Assembly (NCBI RefSeq): GCF_020819595.1
Contig: NZ_JAJHNP010000006.1
Coordinates: 417,131-481,130, forward strand
Direction of reading: 5' to 3'
DNA: 64,000 bases
Source of the DNA: Streptomyces barringtoniae
GTDB taxonomy: Bacteria; Actinomycetota; Actinomycetes; Streptomycetales; Streptomycetaceae
Part shown: positions 9,112-18,114 of the stretch, piece after piece
Layout of the letters: each line of letters starts with the position of its first letter
How positions within the stretch are numbered: position 1 is the first letter of the stretch
The notes under the pieces: generated by a model
What the model was told of the DNA's origin: nothing
The model's database searches: none
Seen by the model: only the letters and a program-made list of their open reading frames with translations
Translations under genes and position numbers: made by a program

Positions 9112-10055
9112 AGGGCGGCTCCTACGAGGTCGAGTCCGGCGGTGAGCAGGGCCTCGAGGTCGGCGAGGTCGGCGGGTGCGGGGTCGGTGAGCGGGGCGCG
9201 CACGGGTCCGACGCGCTGTCCGCGCAGCCGCGCCGCCGCCTTCACCAGGGACACGGCATATCCGGGGGCGCGGTCGCGCAGTTCCACGAACGGGACGTAG
9301 AAGTCGCGCAGCAGTTTGTCGGCACTCCCGCGGTCGGCGTCCCGCAGGGCAGTGAAGAACGCGCCGGCGATCTCGGGGGCGAAGGCGTGCACGGCGGAGG
9401 AGTAGGCGGGGACGCCGACGGCGGCGTAGGCGCGGGCCTGGATCTCGGCGGTGGCGGCGCCGTTGAAGAAGAGGAAGCCGTCGGGGGCGGCGAGGGTGAG
9501 GCGCTGGAGCCGGTCGAGGTCGCTGTGGCCGTCCTTGAGGCCGATGACGTTCGGGACGCGCGCGATCCGCCTCAAGGTGTCGACGGTGTAGGCGACTTGG
9601 CCGCGCTGGTAGGCGATCAGCGGCAGCCGGGTGCGTTCGGCGAGCCGCTCCAGCTGGGCGGCGAGGCCGTCCTGCGGGGCGTCGACCAGGTAGTGCGGCA
9701 GCACGAGCAGGGCGTCGGCGCCGGCCTCCTCGGCGATCCGCGCGAACCGGGCGGCCTGCGCCCAGCCGTACCCGGTCCCGGCCACGACCGGCACGCGTCC
9801 GCCGGCCTCCTCGACGGTGACGGCGACGACGGTCCGGTACTCCTCCTCGTCCAGCGAGAAGAACTCCCCGGTGCCGCAGGCCGGGAAGACGGCGCCGGGC
9901 CCGGCGGCGAGCCGGCCTGCGACATGGGCGCGGAAGCCGTCGGGATCGAGGGAGCCGTCGTCGTGGAACGCGGTGAGCGGGAAGGACAGCACCCCGCGCG
10001 CCATCCCCTCCCGAAGCCGCCGCGCCACACCCTCGGGACTCGGATCGCCGCCCAC
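9108..10055 (-). CDS. kdgD: 5-dehydro-4-deoxyglucarate dehydratase (KdgD), DHDPS/NAL superfamily
   Basis: A 315-residue TIM-barrel lyase that dehydrates and decarboxylates 5-dehydro-4-deoxyglucarate to 2-oxoglutarate semialdehyde. Lys174 in IGLKDGHSDL is the Schiff-base residue, and CGTGEFFSLDEEEY (residues 60-73) is the KdgD-type phosphate-loop equivalent. A GTG at 10055 is chosen because AAGGGGAG lies eight bases upstream. Longer in-frame starts reach into the divergent promoter. It is the first gene of the kdgD-gudD pair and uses the product of GudD directly. Confidence 0.9.
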   Translation of the reverse strand: MGGDPSPEGVARRLREGMARGVLSFPLTAFHDDGSLDPDGFRAHVAGRLAAGPGAVFPACGTGEFFSLDEEEYRTVVAVTVEEAGGRVPVVAGTGYGWAQAARFARIAEEAGADALLVLPHYLVDAPQDGLAAQLERLAERTRLPLIAYQRGQVAYTVDTLRRIARVPNVIGLKDGHSDLDRLQRLTLAAPDGFLFFNGAATAEIQARAYAAVGVPAYSSAVHAFAPEIAGAFFTALRDADRGSADKLLRDFYVPFVELRDRAPGYAVSLVKAAARLRGQRVGPVRAPLTDPAPADLADLEALLTAGLDLVGAAL

Positions 10056-10278
10056 CTGACCATCTCCCCTTATGAATAGCGTCCACATATGAGAACGAGC
10101 GTAGCTCCTTCTGCCCGCGCCCACATCCAGCAAACCGAAAAGTGACGCAGATCGCACCACCCGTGCTTCTTCCGGAAACCGCGTGCTTGATACAACTTGC
10201 TCGCGGGTTCCTGTCCGTCGACGGTCGCCGCCCCTCCCCCTTCTTCGAGCCCTTCCTTCCGCCTGCCTGGGAACGCCC
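10056..10278. promoter_or_regulatory. Divergent promoter region between kdgD and an MFS gene
   Basis: A 223-bp intergenic region. Near 10071-10092 is a locally AT-rich stretch with TATGAATA, then CATATGAG 16 bases on, which could be paired half-sites of a pathway regulator (IclR/GntR type). No regulator gene is present in the cluster. No clear -35/-10 pair could be assigned. Confidence 0.35.
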
Positions 10279-11508
10279 GTGTCCGCCCCCCGCCGCCCCC
10301 TGCCCTGGTCCCTCGTCGCCCTTTTCACGGCCGGGTATCTCGCGCCCTATCTGCTGCCGACCACCGTCGGCCGGCTCGACTCCGCGCTTCCGCTCGACCC
10401 CACGCAGGCCGGGGCCATCGGCAGTGCCCTGCTGCTGAGTTCGGCGGCGGCGGGCTTCCTGCTGGCCTCCCGGGTCGACCGCATCGGCCCCCGCAGGCTC
10501 GCCCGGCTCGGCCTCGCGCTCGCCGTCCTCGGCTACGGCGGTGCCGCCCTCACCGCCTTCGTACCGGCCGTCGTCGCGGGCGCGGTCATCGGCGGATTCG
10601 GGTCCGGCACGGTCACGGCGGTCGCCGCGAGCGGCATCGCCGCCCACCGTGACCCGCACCGGGTCACCACCCTGGGCCTGCTCGGCGTCTCCGCCCTCGC
10701 CGGTGCCCTGTACCTGACGATCCCCCACCTCGGCCCCGGCCACGGCCTGCCGCTGCTCGCCATCGCGCTGACGGCACTCGCGGTCCTCCCTCTCACCGGC
10801 CGCCTGTCCGGTCGTAACGCACCCGCCCGTACGGCCGTCGCGCACGGCCGGCTCCCCCGCCTGCGCGCCGGGCTGCTGCTGGCCGCCACCATGCCCTGCT
10901 GGTCCCTCGCCCAGAACGCCCTGTGGGGCGTCAGCGGCCGGATCGGACTCGACCAGGCCCACCTCACCGAGGTCACCGTCGGCGCGGTGTTCGCGGTCGC
11001 GCTCGGCGCCGGGCTCGTCGGGGTCGTCGGCGCGGGCGTGCTCGGACCCCGGCTGGGCCAGGCGGTACCCATCGGCGCCGGTACGGCCCTGATAGCGGGC
11101 TGTATCGCGCTCAGCGCGTCCGCGACCGACCTCACGGCCTTCGCGGCGGGCGAGATCTCCTGGAACCTGCTCTACCCGGTCGTCCTGTCGTACGTCATCG
11201 GTCTCGCCGCCTCCCTCGACCCGCGCGGCCGCTGGGCGGTCCTGGTCGGCTCGGCGGCGTCGCTCGGGACGGCGGCGGGACCGCTGACGGGGAGTGTGCT
11301 GGCGGCAGGAGCGGGCTTCCCGGTGATGGGGAAGGTGCTCGGCGCCGGGCTGCTGCTGATCGCCGTACCGATGACGGCGGTGGCGCTGCGGGGGGGCAGG
11401 CGGCTCCTGCCGGTCGTGGAAGTGCCGGTGGAGGCGCCCGCCGTACCCGCCCGGAGCGCCTACGACACCGCGTCGCCGAACTCGTACGCGTCGACCTCGG
11501 CGAGGTAG
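10279..11508 (+). CDS. MFS transporter (CynX/YbfB-like, about 12 helices)
   Basis: About 409 residues from GTG 10279; a longer frame opens at GTG 10183 but its first 32 codons are Arg/Pro-rich and non-hydrophobic. About 12 hydrophobic segments are visible, with a motif-A-like loop SRVDRIGPRRLARLG near residue 64. The charge pattern is typical of compact MFS permeases that may carry organic acids. It is divergent from kdgD-gudD, which suggests but does not prove uptake of sugar acids. The reading frame runs 49 bp into the end of the convergent deaminase gene. Confidence 0.75.
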   Translation: MSAPRRPLPWSLVALFTAGYLAPYLLPTTVGRLDSALPLDPTQAGAIGSALLLSSAAAGFLLASRVDRIGPRRLARLGLALAVLGYGGAALTAFVPAVVAGAVIGGFGSGTVTAVAASGIAAHRDPHRVTTLGLLGVSALAGALYLTIPHLGPGHGLPLLAIALTALAVLPLTGRLSGRNAPARTAVAHGRLPRLRAGLLLAATMPCWSLAQNALWGVSGRIGLDQAHLTEVTVGAVFAVALGAGLVGVVGAGVLGPRLGQAVPIGAGTALIAGCIALSASATDLTAFAAGEISWNLLYPVVLSYVIGLAASLDPRGRWAVLVGSAASLGTAAGPLTGSVLAAGAGFPVMGKVLGAGLLLIAVPMTAVALRGGRRLLPVVEVPVEAPAVPARSAYDTASPNSYASTSAR

Positions 11509-12464
11509 CGGGCCCGCCGCTCCTCGTCGTCCTCCAGGAAGGAGGCGAGGAAGGAGTTGCGGGCCAGCTCGCGCAGCCGGTCCTCGCTCAGGCCCAGGGT
11601 CTGGCGCACGGCCGCGAAGTTGTCGCCGGCGTACCCGCCGAAGTACGCCGGGTCGTCGGAGTTGACCGTGCACAGCAGGCCCGCGTCCAGCATGGCCGGC
11701 AGCGGGTGGTCGGCCAGCGTGTCGACCGTGCGCAGGCGGACGTTGGACAGCGGGCACAGGGTGAGCGGGATCCGCTCCCGCACCAGCCGCTCGACCAGCG
11801 CCGGGTCCTCCACGCAGCGCAGGCCGTGGTCGACGCGCTCGACGCCGAGCACGTCCAGGGCCTCGGCGATGTACTCCGGCGGCCCCTCCTCACCGGCGTG
11901 CGCGACGCGGCGCAGCCCGAGCGCGGCCGCGGCCTCGTACACCTCCCGGAACTTCGCCGGCGGATGCCCGACCTCGGCGGAGTCCAGGCCGACGCCGGTG
12001 ATCCGGTCGAGGTGCGGCTCGGCCATCTCCAGGGTCCGCAGGGCCGACTCGGCGGACAGGTCGCGCAGGAAGCACATGATGAGCCTGGTGGAGACGCCGT
12101 GGTTCTCCTCGGAGCGGCCCAGCGCCCGCCACAGCCCCTCCACGATCGTGACCATGGCTACGCCCCGCGCGAGGTGGGCCTGCGGGTCGAAGAAGATCTC
12201 CGCGTGCCGCACCCCCTGCGCGGCGGCACGGGCCAGGTAGGCGTTCGCCAGGTCGGCGAAGTCCTGCTCGGTCCGCAGGACGGCCATCAGCTCGTAGTAC
12301 AGGTTCAGGAAGGACTGGAGGTCCTCGAACTGGTAGGCCTTGCGGAGCGCGTCCGTGTCGGCGTACGGCAGCTCGACGCCGTTGCGGGCGGCCAGCCGGA
12401 ACGCCAGCTCCGGCTCCAGGGTGCCTTCGATGTGGAGGTGCAGTTCTGCTTTCGGGAGGGGCAT
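11460..12464 (-). CDS. Adenine deaminase-type (ADA superfamily, type 2) amidohydrolase
   Basis: A 334-residue zinc deaminase of purine salvage. Metal/catalytic residues are His9 and His11 (ELHLHIEGTLEPEL), His189 and Glu192 (VAHAGEEGPPEYI), and Asp270/Asp271 (TVNSDDPAYFGGY). The HIEGTLEPEL and NSDDPAYFGGY signatures and the LRTEQDF and LDSAEVGHPP blocks match the adenine deaminase branch (yeast Aah1 and the Pseudomonas enzyme) better than true adenosine deaminases, which usually have HLDG. Automatic annotation would probably say adenosine deaminase. The start is ATG 12464. The 3' end overlaps the convergent MFS gene. Confidence 0.85.
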   Translation of the reverse strand: MPLPKAELHLHIEGTLEPELAFRLAARNGVELPYADTDALRKAYQFEDLQSFLNLYYELMAVLRTEQDFADLANAYLARAAAQGVRHAEIFFDPQAHLARGVAMVTIVEGLWRALGRSEENHGVSTRLIMCFLRDLSAESALRTLEMAEPHLDRITGVGLDSAEVGHPPAKFREVYEAAAALGLRRVAHAGEEGPPEYIAEALDVLGVERVDHGLRCVEDPALVERLVRERIPLTLCPLSNVRLRTVDTLADHPLPAMLDAGLLCTVNSDDPAYFGGYAGDNFAAVRQTLGLSEDRLRELARNSFLASFLEDDEERRARYLAEVDAYEFGDAVS

Positions 12465-12481
12465 CAAAGCATCGTACGGAT

Positions 12482-13390
12482 CTACTGTCGCCGTTTCGGA
12501 ACCGCCACCCGCAGCAGGTCGTGCGCCACGGTCAGCTCGCCCTCGAAGCCGGCCGCCCGCGCCTGCCGCTCGAACTCCTCGGGTTCGGTGTAGCGCTGGC
12601 TGAAGTGGGTGAGGACGAGGTGCCGTGCGCCCGCGTCCCGGGCGACGGCGGCGGCCTGCCCGGCGGTCAGGTGGCCGTGCTCCACGGCCAGTTCGATGTC
12701 CTCGTCCAGGAAGGTCGACTCGATGACGAGCAGATCGCAGCCCTCCGCGAGCGCGTGCACGCCGTCGCACAGCCGGGTGTCCATGACGAACGCGAACCGC
12801 TGCCCGCGCCGCACCTCGCTGACGTCGTCCAGCGCGACGTCCCCCAGCCGGCCCTCGCGCTGCAGCCGGCCGACGTCCGGGCCCTTGATCCCGTGCGCCG
12901 CGAGCCGGTCGGGCAGCATGCGGCGGCCGTCGGGTTCGATCAGCCGGTAGCCGTAGGACTCGACCGGATGCGACAGCCTGCGGGCCTCCAGCGTGTACGA
13001 CGGGGTCACCGCGAGGATGCCGTCGGCGGCGACCGGCGCCTCGGTGATGCCGACCGTCTCGCGGTAGGCCGTGGCGTACCGGAGGCGGTCGAAGAAGCGC
13101 TGCCCGGAGTGCGGGTAGTACGCGGTGACCTGGTGCGGCACCTGGTCGAGGTTGATCCGCTGGATGACACCGGCGAGGCCGAGGGAGTGGTCGCCGTGGA
13201 AGTGGGTGACGCAGATGCGGTTCAGGTCGTGGGCGGCGACCCCGGCGCGCACCATCTGCCGCTGGGTGCCCTCGCCGGGGTCGAACAGGATGCCCTCGCC
13301 GTCCCACCTCAGCAGATAGCCGTTGTGGTTGCGGTGCCGGGTCGGCACCTGGCTGGCGGTGCCGAGGATCACCAGTTCACGTACGGACAC
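12482..13390 (-). CDS. rnz: Ribonuclease Z
   Basis: A 302-residue metallo-beta-lactamase-fold nuclease that removes the tRNA 3' trailer. The metal-binding [10 protein letters not shown] block gives His63, His65, Asp67 and His68. [10 protein letters not shown] and ESTFLDED follow around residues 205-230, and the RNase Z end motif LTHFSQRY appears near residue 262. The length matches the short bacterial form. It is followed on the same strand by the deaminase 17 bp downstream and preceded by the HIT gene with a 6-bp gap, so the three are probably one transcription unit. Confidence 0.93.
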   Translation of the reverse strand: MSVRELVILGTASQVPTRHRNHNGYLLRWDGEGILFDPGEGTQRQMVRAGVAAHDLNRICVTHFHGDHSLGLAGVIQRINLDQVPHQVTAYYPHSGQRFFDRLRYATAYRETVGITEAPVAADGILAVTPSYTLEARRLSHPVESYGYRLIEPDGRRMLPDRLAAHGIKGPDVGRLQREGRLGDVALDDVSEVRRGQRFAFVMDTRLCDGVHALAEGCDLLVIESTFLDEDIELAVEHGHLTAGQAAAVARDAGARHLVLTHFSQRYTEPEEFERQARAAGFEGELTVAHDLLRVAVPKRRQ

Positions 13391-13396
13391 GGCCGG

Positions 13397-13750
13397 TCAT
13401 CCGGGGGGCCACTGCAGGCCACGGCCGCCGAGGACGTGCGCGTGGGCGTGCCAGACGGTCTGGCCGGCGCCGGAGCCGGTGTTGAAGACGATGCGGTAGC
13501 TGTCGAGCTTCTCCTCGTCGGCCACGGCCTGGGTCTCGGCGAGGACGTCGGCGGCGAGCTGTGGCGCTTCGGCGCCGAGCACGGCGGCGTCCTTGTAGTG
13601 GGCCTTGGGGATCACCAGGATGTGGGTGGGGGCCTGCGGGTTTATGTCCCGGAAGGCGACGGTGGTGTCTGTCTCGCGGACGATCGTCGCCGGGATCGTA
13701 CCCGCGACGATCTTGCAGAACAGGCAGTCGTCCTGCGGTTCGCCGGCCAT
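13397..13750 (-). CDS. HIT-family nucleotide hydrolase (HINT-like)
   Basis: A 117-residue protein with the histidine triad HAHAHVLGG (His101, His103, His105) and the upstream block THILVIPKAHY (residues 42-52). CLFCKI at residues 9-14 carries the Cys pair often seen in actinobacterial HIT proteins. HINT enzymes hydrolyse adenosine phosphoramidates. It ends unusually soon after the triad (WPPG), a short C-terminal loop. ATG 13750 has a GAGG-type ribosome site (GTGAGGAGGC) upstream on the minus strand. Confidence 0.93.
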   Translation of the reverse strand: MAGEPQDDCLFCKIVAGTIPATIVRETDTTVAFRDINPQAPTHILVIPKAHYKDAAVLGAEAPQLAADVLAETQAVADEEKLDSYRIVFNTGSGAGQTVWHAHAHVLGGRGLQWPPG

Positions 13751-13799
13751 GCGTGTGCCTCCTCACGCTGGTGATCAATACCGGTGCATCGTAGTCGTA

Positions 13800-16700
13800 T
13801 CAGGTGGGCATCCCGGGCGGAGCCTTCGCGGGCCGTTCCTCCAGTGCCTCTAGCGCGAGCCTCACCGCCTCGTCCAGCTGGGTGTCCCTGCCCGCCGCCC
13901 AGTCCTGGGGGCGCTGGACGACCTCCACATCGGGGTCCACCCCGTGGTTCTCCACGTCCCAGCCCACCCCCTCCAGCCACATCGCGTACTTCGGCTGGGT
14001 GACCAGGGTGCCGTCGACCAGGTGGTAACGGCTGTCGATGCCGATGACGCCGCCCCAGGTGCGGGTGCCGACGACCGGGCCGATACCGAGGGCCTTGATC
14101 GCCGCGTTGACGATGTCGCCGTCGGAGCCGGAGAACTCGTTGGCGACGGCGACGACCGGGCCGCGCGGGGCGTCGAGGGGGTAGCTGGTGGGCCGCATGC
14201 CGCGCGGGAGGTCCCAGCCGATGATGCGGCGGGCCAGCTTCTCCACGACCAGTTGGGAGGTGTGGCCGCCGCGGTTCTCGCGGACGTCGACCACGAGCCC
14301 TTCGCGGGCCACCTCCACGCGCAGGTCCCGGTGGATCTGTGCCCAGCCGGGGGCCTGCATGTCGGGGACGTGCAGGTAGCCGAGCCGGCCGTCGGAGGCG
14401 GCGTGGACGTGGGCGCGGCGGTCGGCGACCCAGGCGTGGTAGCGCAGGGGTTCCTCGTCGGCGATCGGGATGACGACCGTGTGCCGGGGTTCGCCGCCGC
14501 CCGCAGGGGAGACCGTCAGCTCCACCGGGTGGCCCGCCGTGCCGACGAGCAGCGGACCCGGTCCCGTCACCGGGTCGACCGAGTGGCCGGCGACGGCGAT
14601 GATCGCGTCGCCGGGGCGGACGGCCACGCCGGGTGCGGCGAGCGGGGAACGTGCGTCCGGGTCGGAGGTCTCCGAGGGCAGGATGCGGTCGATGCGCCAA
14701 CTGCCGTCCGGGTGACGGGAGATGTCGGCGCCGAGCAGACCGTGCCGGGGGCCGCCGCCACGGCCGCCGGAGGGCAGGACGTAGGCGTGCGAGGTGCCGA
14801 GTTCGCCGTGCAGCTCCCACAGGAGGTCGACGAGGTCGCTGTGGGTGGCGAGGCGGGACAGGAGCGGGCGGTAGCGGGCGAGGACGCCGGTCCAGTCGAC
14901 GCCGCCGAGGTCGGGGCGCCAGAAGTGGTCGCGCATCAGGCGGCCGGTCTCGTCGTACATCTGGCGCCACTCGGCGGCCGGGTCGAGGGTCTGCCGGATG
15001 CGGGCGAGGTCCACGCTGACGCTGGTGTCGCCGTCGTCGTCGGTGCCGGTGCGGCGGTCGCTGGGGACGACCCGGAGCCGGTCGTCGCTCCACAGCAGCA
15101 CGCGTTTGCCGTCGCCGCTGACCTCGAAGTGGTCGGCGTCGGAGGCCAGGTGTTCCAGACGCCGCTGGGCGAGGTCGTAGCGCTCCAGCTCGGTGTGCGG
15201 ACCGGGGTCCCCGGGGTGGGCGCGGGCGGTGCCGAGGACGCCGTGCACGGGGTGGCGCAGCCAGAGCACGCCGTCCTTGGCGGCGCGCAGGGTGGAGTAG
15301 CGGCCGGCCTCGACCGGGAAGGGGACGATCCGGTCGGCGAGGCCTTCGAGGTCGATACGGGTGGCGGGGGTGCCCTCGCTCTCAGGGGTCTCGTCCTTGT
15401 CCGGGGTCTCGAAGGCGCGGCCGTGGCGCTGCGGGCCGAAGGGCGAGGGTGTGGTGGCGGCGAGGGTGATCAGGTGCGGGCGGGCGCCGACCACGAAGGC
15501 GAGGTCGAAGACGTGCTCGTCGTAGACGGGGTCGAAGGCGCGGTTGGACAGGAAGGCGAGGTGTTTGCCGTCGAGGGTGAAGGCGGGGGCGTAGTCCTGG
15601 AAGCGGAGCGGGGTCGCCTCGGTGACCGACAGGTCGGTGGTGTGGGCGATGCGCAGCTGGGAGAGCGGGCGCGGGCCGGGGTGGGCCCAGGCGAGCCAGG
15701 CCGAGTCGGGTGAGAAGGCGAGGCCGGAGACCTCGCCGTCGTCGCTGCTGTCGACCTCGCGGATCTCTCCGGTCTCGCGTTCGACGAGCAGCAGCCGTCC
15801 GTCGTGCGCGGCCACGGCGGCCCGGCTGCCGTCGGGGGCCATGGCCAGCTCCAGCACCCGGCCGAGCTGTCCGGCGGCCAGCCGGCGGGGCGGGGCGCCC
15901 GGTACCGTCCCGGTCGCGGGGGCGAACTCCAGGGCGTCGTCGCCCTCCGCGTCCGTCACCCACACCACCCACTCCTCGCCCTCGGCGCGGAAGGCGCGCG
16001 GCATCCGGGCGCGGACCCCGGGGGTGGCGGCGAGGGCACGGGCGGGCCCGGAGCGGTGGGTGACCCAGTGGATCCCGCCGCGCACGCAGACGGCGCTGCC
16101 GCGCGCGGTGTGGTCCGGGGCCGCCTCGCCGAACCAGCGGGCGGCGTCCACCGGACGGGCGCGCAGGTCGATCCGGGGGCCGCCGAGGCGCACGTCCAGC
16201 CGGCGCGGCTCGGCGCCCTCCAGGTCGTCCAGCAGCCACAGTTCACCGGCCGAGCTGTAGACGACACGGCTGCCGTCGCCGGAGGCGTGCCGGGCGTAGA
16301 AGCCGTCGAGCACGGTGTGGCGGCGCAGGTCGGAGCCGTCGGCGAGGGAGGAGTAGAGGGCGCCGGTGCCCTCGTGGTCGGAGAGAAAGGCGATGCGGTC
16401 CCCGGCCCACACCGGACGCTCGATGTTGCCGTCGACGTCCTCGTGCAGCCGGACGAACTCGCCGTTCCCCTCCCGGTCGATCCACAGCTTGCCCGCCGTG
16501 CCGCCCCGGTAGCGCTTCCAGTGGGCGGCCTCGCGGCCCATCGGCGCGGACAGCAGCACGGTGGCGGGGCCGAAGGCCACATCGCCGACCGGGCCGTACG
16601 GGAGGGTCTCGGCGGGTCCGCCGTCCAGCGGGACGGCGTACGCCCAGCTGTGGCGGAAGCTGTGCCGGCCGTGGGCGCCGAGCGCGAGCACCCGCCCGTC

Positions 16701-16994
16701 GGCGGTCCAGCCGAGCACCTCGGTACGGCGGTTGCCCCAGTGGGTCAGCCGGTCGGCGGGGCCGCCGTCGACGGGGGCGACATGCACCTCGGGCGCGCCG
16801 TCACGGGTGGAGGTCCAGGCCAGGTGCCGTCCGTCCGGCGATATCCGGGGCGAGGTCACCGGCATGTTGTCGGCGCTGACCCGCCAGGCCCGGCCGCCGT
16901 CGAGAGGCGCGAGCCATACGTCGTCCTCGGCGACGAAGGTCACCAGATCGCCATGCAGATGGGGGAATCGGAGATAGGCGGCACCCTGAGTCAC
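13800..16994 (-). CDS. Tricorn-like S41 protease with beta-propellers and PDZ domain
   Basis: A 1064-residue protein close to archaeal tricorn in length. The N-terminal ~650 residues hold repeated propeller blades (for example SPDGRHLAWTST and SPDSAWLAWAHP). A core helical region (LRQMYDETGRLMRDHFW-like, near 690) and a PDZ segment near 780-860 (GVAVRPGDAIIAVAG) follow. The C-terminal S41 catalytic domain has Ser957 in the EFSGSDGD motif. It probably cleaves oligopeptides downstream of the proteasome or other ATP-dependent proteases. No signal peptide is seen. The start is GTG 16994. Confidence 0.93.
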   Translation of the reverse strand: MTQGAAYLRFPHLHGDLVTFVAEDDVWLAPLDGGRAWRVSADNMPVTSPRISPDGRHLAWTSTRDGAPEVHVAPVDGGPADRLTHWGNRRTEVLGWTADGRVLALGAHGRHSFRHSWAYAVPLDGGPAETLPYGPVGDVAFGPATVLLSAPMGREAAHWKRYRGGTAGKLWIDREGNGEFVRLHEDVDGNIERPVWAGDRIAFLSDHEGTGALYSSLADGSDLRRHTVLDGFYARHASGDGSRVVYSSAGELWLLDDLEGAEPRRLDVRLGGPRIDLRARPVDAARWFGEAAPDHTARGSAVCVRGGIHWVTHRSGPARALAATPGVRARMPRAFRAEGEEWVVWVTDAEGDDALEFAPATGTVPGAPPRRLAAGQLGRVLELAMAPDGSRAAVAAHDGRLLLVERETGEIREVDSSDDGEVSGLAFSPDSAWLAWAHPGPRPLSQLRIAHTTDLSVTEATPLRFQDYAPAFTLDGKHLAFLSNRAFDPVYDEHVFDLAFVVGARPHLITLAATTPSPFGPQRHGRAFETPDKDETPESEGTPATRIDLEGLADRIVPFPVEAGRYSTLRAAKDGVLWLRHPVHGVLGTARAHPGDPGPHTELERYDLAQRRLEHLASDADHFEVSGDGKRVLLWSDDRLRVVPSDRRTGTDDDGDTSVSVDLARIRQTLDPAAEWRQMYDETGRLMRDHFWRPDLGGVDWTGVLARYRPLLSRLATHSDLVDLLWELHGELGTSHAYVLPSGGRGGGPRHGLLGADISRHPDGSWRIDRILPSETSDPDARSPLAAPGVAVRPGDAIIAVAGHSVDPVTGPGPLLVGTAGHPVELTVSPAGGGEPRHTVVIPIADEEPLRYHAWVADRRAHVHAASDGRLGYLHVPDMQAPGWAQIHRDLRVEVAREGLVVDVRENRGGHTSQLVVEKLARRIIGWDLPRGMRPTSYPLDAPRGPVVAVANEFSGSDGDIVNAAIKALGIGPVVGTRTWGGVIGIDSRYHLVDGTLVTQPKYAMWLEGVGWDVENHGVDPDVEVVQRPQDWAAGRDTQLDEAVRLALEALEERPAKAPPGMPT

Positions 16995-17040
16995 CCCGTC
17001 ACTGTACGCAGCGACGGGTGCATCCCGCCCGGTGTTCGGA

Positions 17041-17589
17041 TCACTTCCCCTCGACGGGCCAACAGGTGGGATCGCCCTTGCACCACAGGGTCCTCGTGAC
17101 GGTGACGGTCACGGTCGGCCTGCCGCCTCCCGGCTGACGGGTGGGCGGCCTGTACGTCGGTCCGTGCGTGGCGCCGCAGTCCCCGAGCCCGCTGACGCGG
17201 AACACCTGTCTGCCCCCGACCCTGGCGGTCAGATCGCCGCGCACACAGGCGCCGTCGACGGCCTTGGTCACCTTCCCGGTGACGGTGATCTTCCGCCCGT
17301 CCTTGGTCTCGCCCCGGCAGTCGACGGAGACGACGGTGGTCGCGCTCGCCGAGGGCGCCTTCGCGGCCGGCCCGCCTCCCTCGCCGTAGTCGCCGGTACA
17401 GGTGAGCCAACTGACGTCGACATGCTGGTGCTTGAGCCTGGCCGTCGCGGTGGTGCCGGTGGTGTAGGCGACGGACGCGGTGCTGAGAGCATCTGGCTGA
17501 CAGGCCACAACGGCCGCACCGGTCCCCACGGCCAGCCCGGCGACAGCCAGGCCCCGCATCCCGCGTCGCTTCCCTCGCAAAACCCCCAT
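17041..17589 (-). CDS. Putative secreted lipoprotein, unknown function
   Basis: A 182-residue protein with a charged N-terminus (KRRGMR), a hydrophobic stretch and a lipobox VVAC with Cys30, so it is probably a lipoprotein. The mature part is Thr/Val/Gly-rich, with a DUF4333-like layout (YTTGTTATARLKHQ and VTVTGKVTKAVDGACVRGDLTARVGG) and six further cysteines, three of them near the C-terminus. The family is not recognised with certainty. A 46-bp gap separates its stop from the tricorn gene downstream on the same strand. Confidence 0.75.
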   Translation of the reverse strand: MGVLRGKRRGMRGLAVAGLAVGTGAAVVACQPDALSTASVAYTTGTTATARLKHQHVDVSWLTCTGDYGEGGGPAAKAPSASATTVVSVDCRGETKDGRKITVTGKVTKAVDGACVRGDLTARVGGRQVFRVSGLGDCGATHGPTYRPPTRQPGGGRPTVTVTVTRTLWCKGDPTCWPVEGK

Positions 17590-17646
17590 GCAGCGCAGAG
17601 TGCCACCGGCGGCGGCGACACGAAAGGTGACATACGGCCACTCACA

Positions 17647-17663
17647 GCGCCCCGAAGGGGCGC
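17647..17663 (-). terminator. Hairpin terminator after the VOC gene
   Basis: Perfect 7-bp stem GCGCCCC/GGGGCGC with a three-base loop, 44 bp beyond the VOC gene stop. This GC hairpin form is very common as a Streptomyces terminator. Confidence 0.65.
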
Positions 17664-17706
17664 GGGGCTGTCTCTTCCGGTCGCGCCCTCGGCCGAGCCG
17701 GCGGAG

Positions 17707-18099
17707 CTACCCGCGCAGCAGCAGCCACTGCTGGAGTTCGACCAGGTTGCCCTCCGGGTCCTTGAGGTGGGCGACTCGCATGCGCTCTGTCATGGGGGCC
17801 GGGCCGTGGAGGACGATGGCGCCGCGGGAGGCGATCTCGGCGCAGTAGGCGTCCAGGTCGTCCACGCGCAGCACCACCAGCGAACGGTGACCGGTGGCCG
17901 TCTCTCCCAGCTCCTGAAGCACCTCGGCCATCATCGCCCGGTCCTGCAGCGCGATACCGGCCGAGCCGGCGTGCGGGCTGAACTTCTCGTACGGCCCTTC
18001 CGTCGCCCCGGACTGCGGCTTGAGGCCGAGGACGTCGGCGTAGAAGCGGTAGCAGGCGGCGAAGTCGGTGACCAGGAGCCGTACTTGGGCGAGTTCCAC
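17707..18099 (-). CDS. VOC (glyoxalase/bleomycin-resistance) superfamily protein
   Basis: A 130-residue protein of two betaalphabetabetabeta modules: ELAQVRLLVTDFAACYRFYADVLGL at the start and the C-terminal VAHLKDPEGNLVELQQW near residues 107-123. The metal-ligand glutamate of the second module (NLVELQ) is present, so it could be a metal-dependent enzyme, but no substrate can be assigned. Its start is 15 bp from the rsmE stop, so it probably sits at the end of the nitronate monooxygenase-rsmE-VOC unit, closed by the hairpin at 17647. Confidence 0.85.
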   Translation of the reverse strand: MELAQVRLLVTDFAACYRFYADVLGLKPQSGATEGPYEKFSPHAGSAGIALQDRAMMAEVLQELGETATGHRSLVVLRVDDLDAYCAEIASRGAIVLHGPAPMTERMRVAHLKDPEGNLVELQQWLLLRG

Positions 18100-18114
18100 G
18101 GTGTCCCCCAGGTG

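Noticed and set aside
7822..11757. A 1311-codon minus-strand open frame covering several genes
   Set aside because: Only the part below 9111 (gudD) is real; the rest is antisense to the MFS gene or out of frame with kdgD, and reads as Gly/Arg/Pro-rich noise typical of high-GC DNA.
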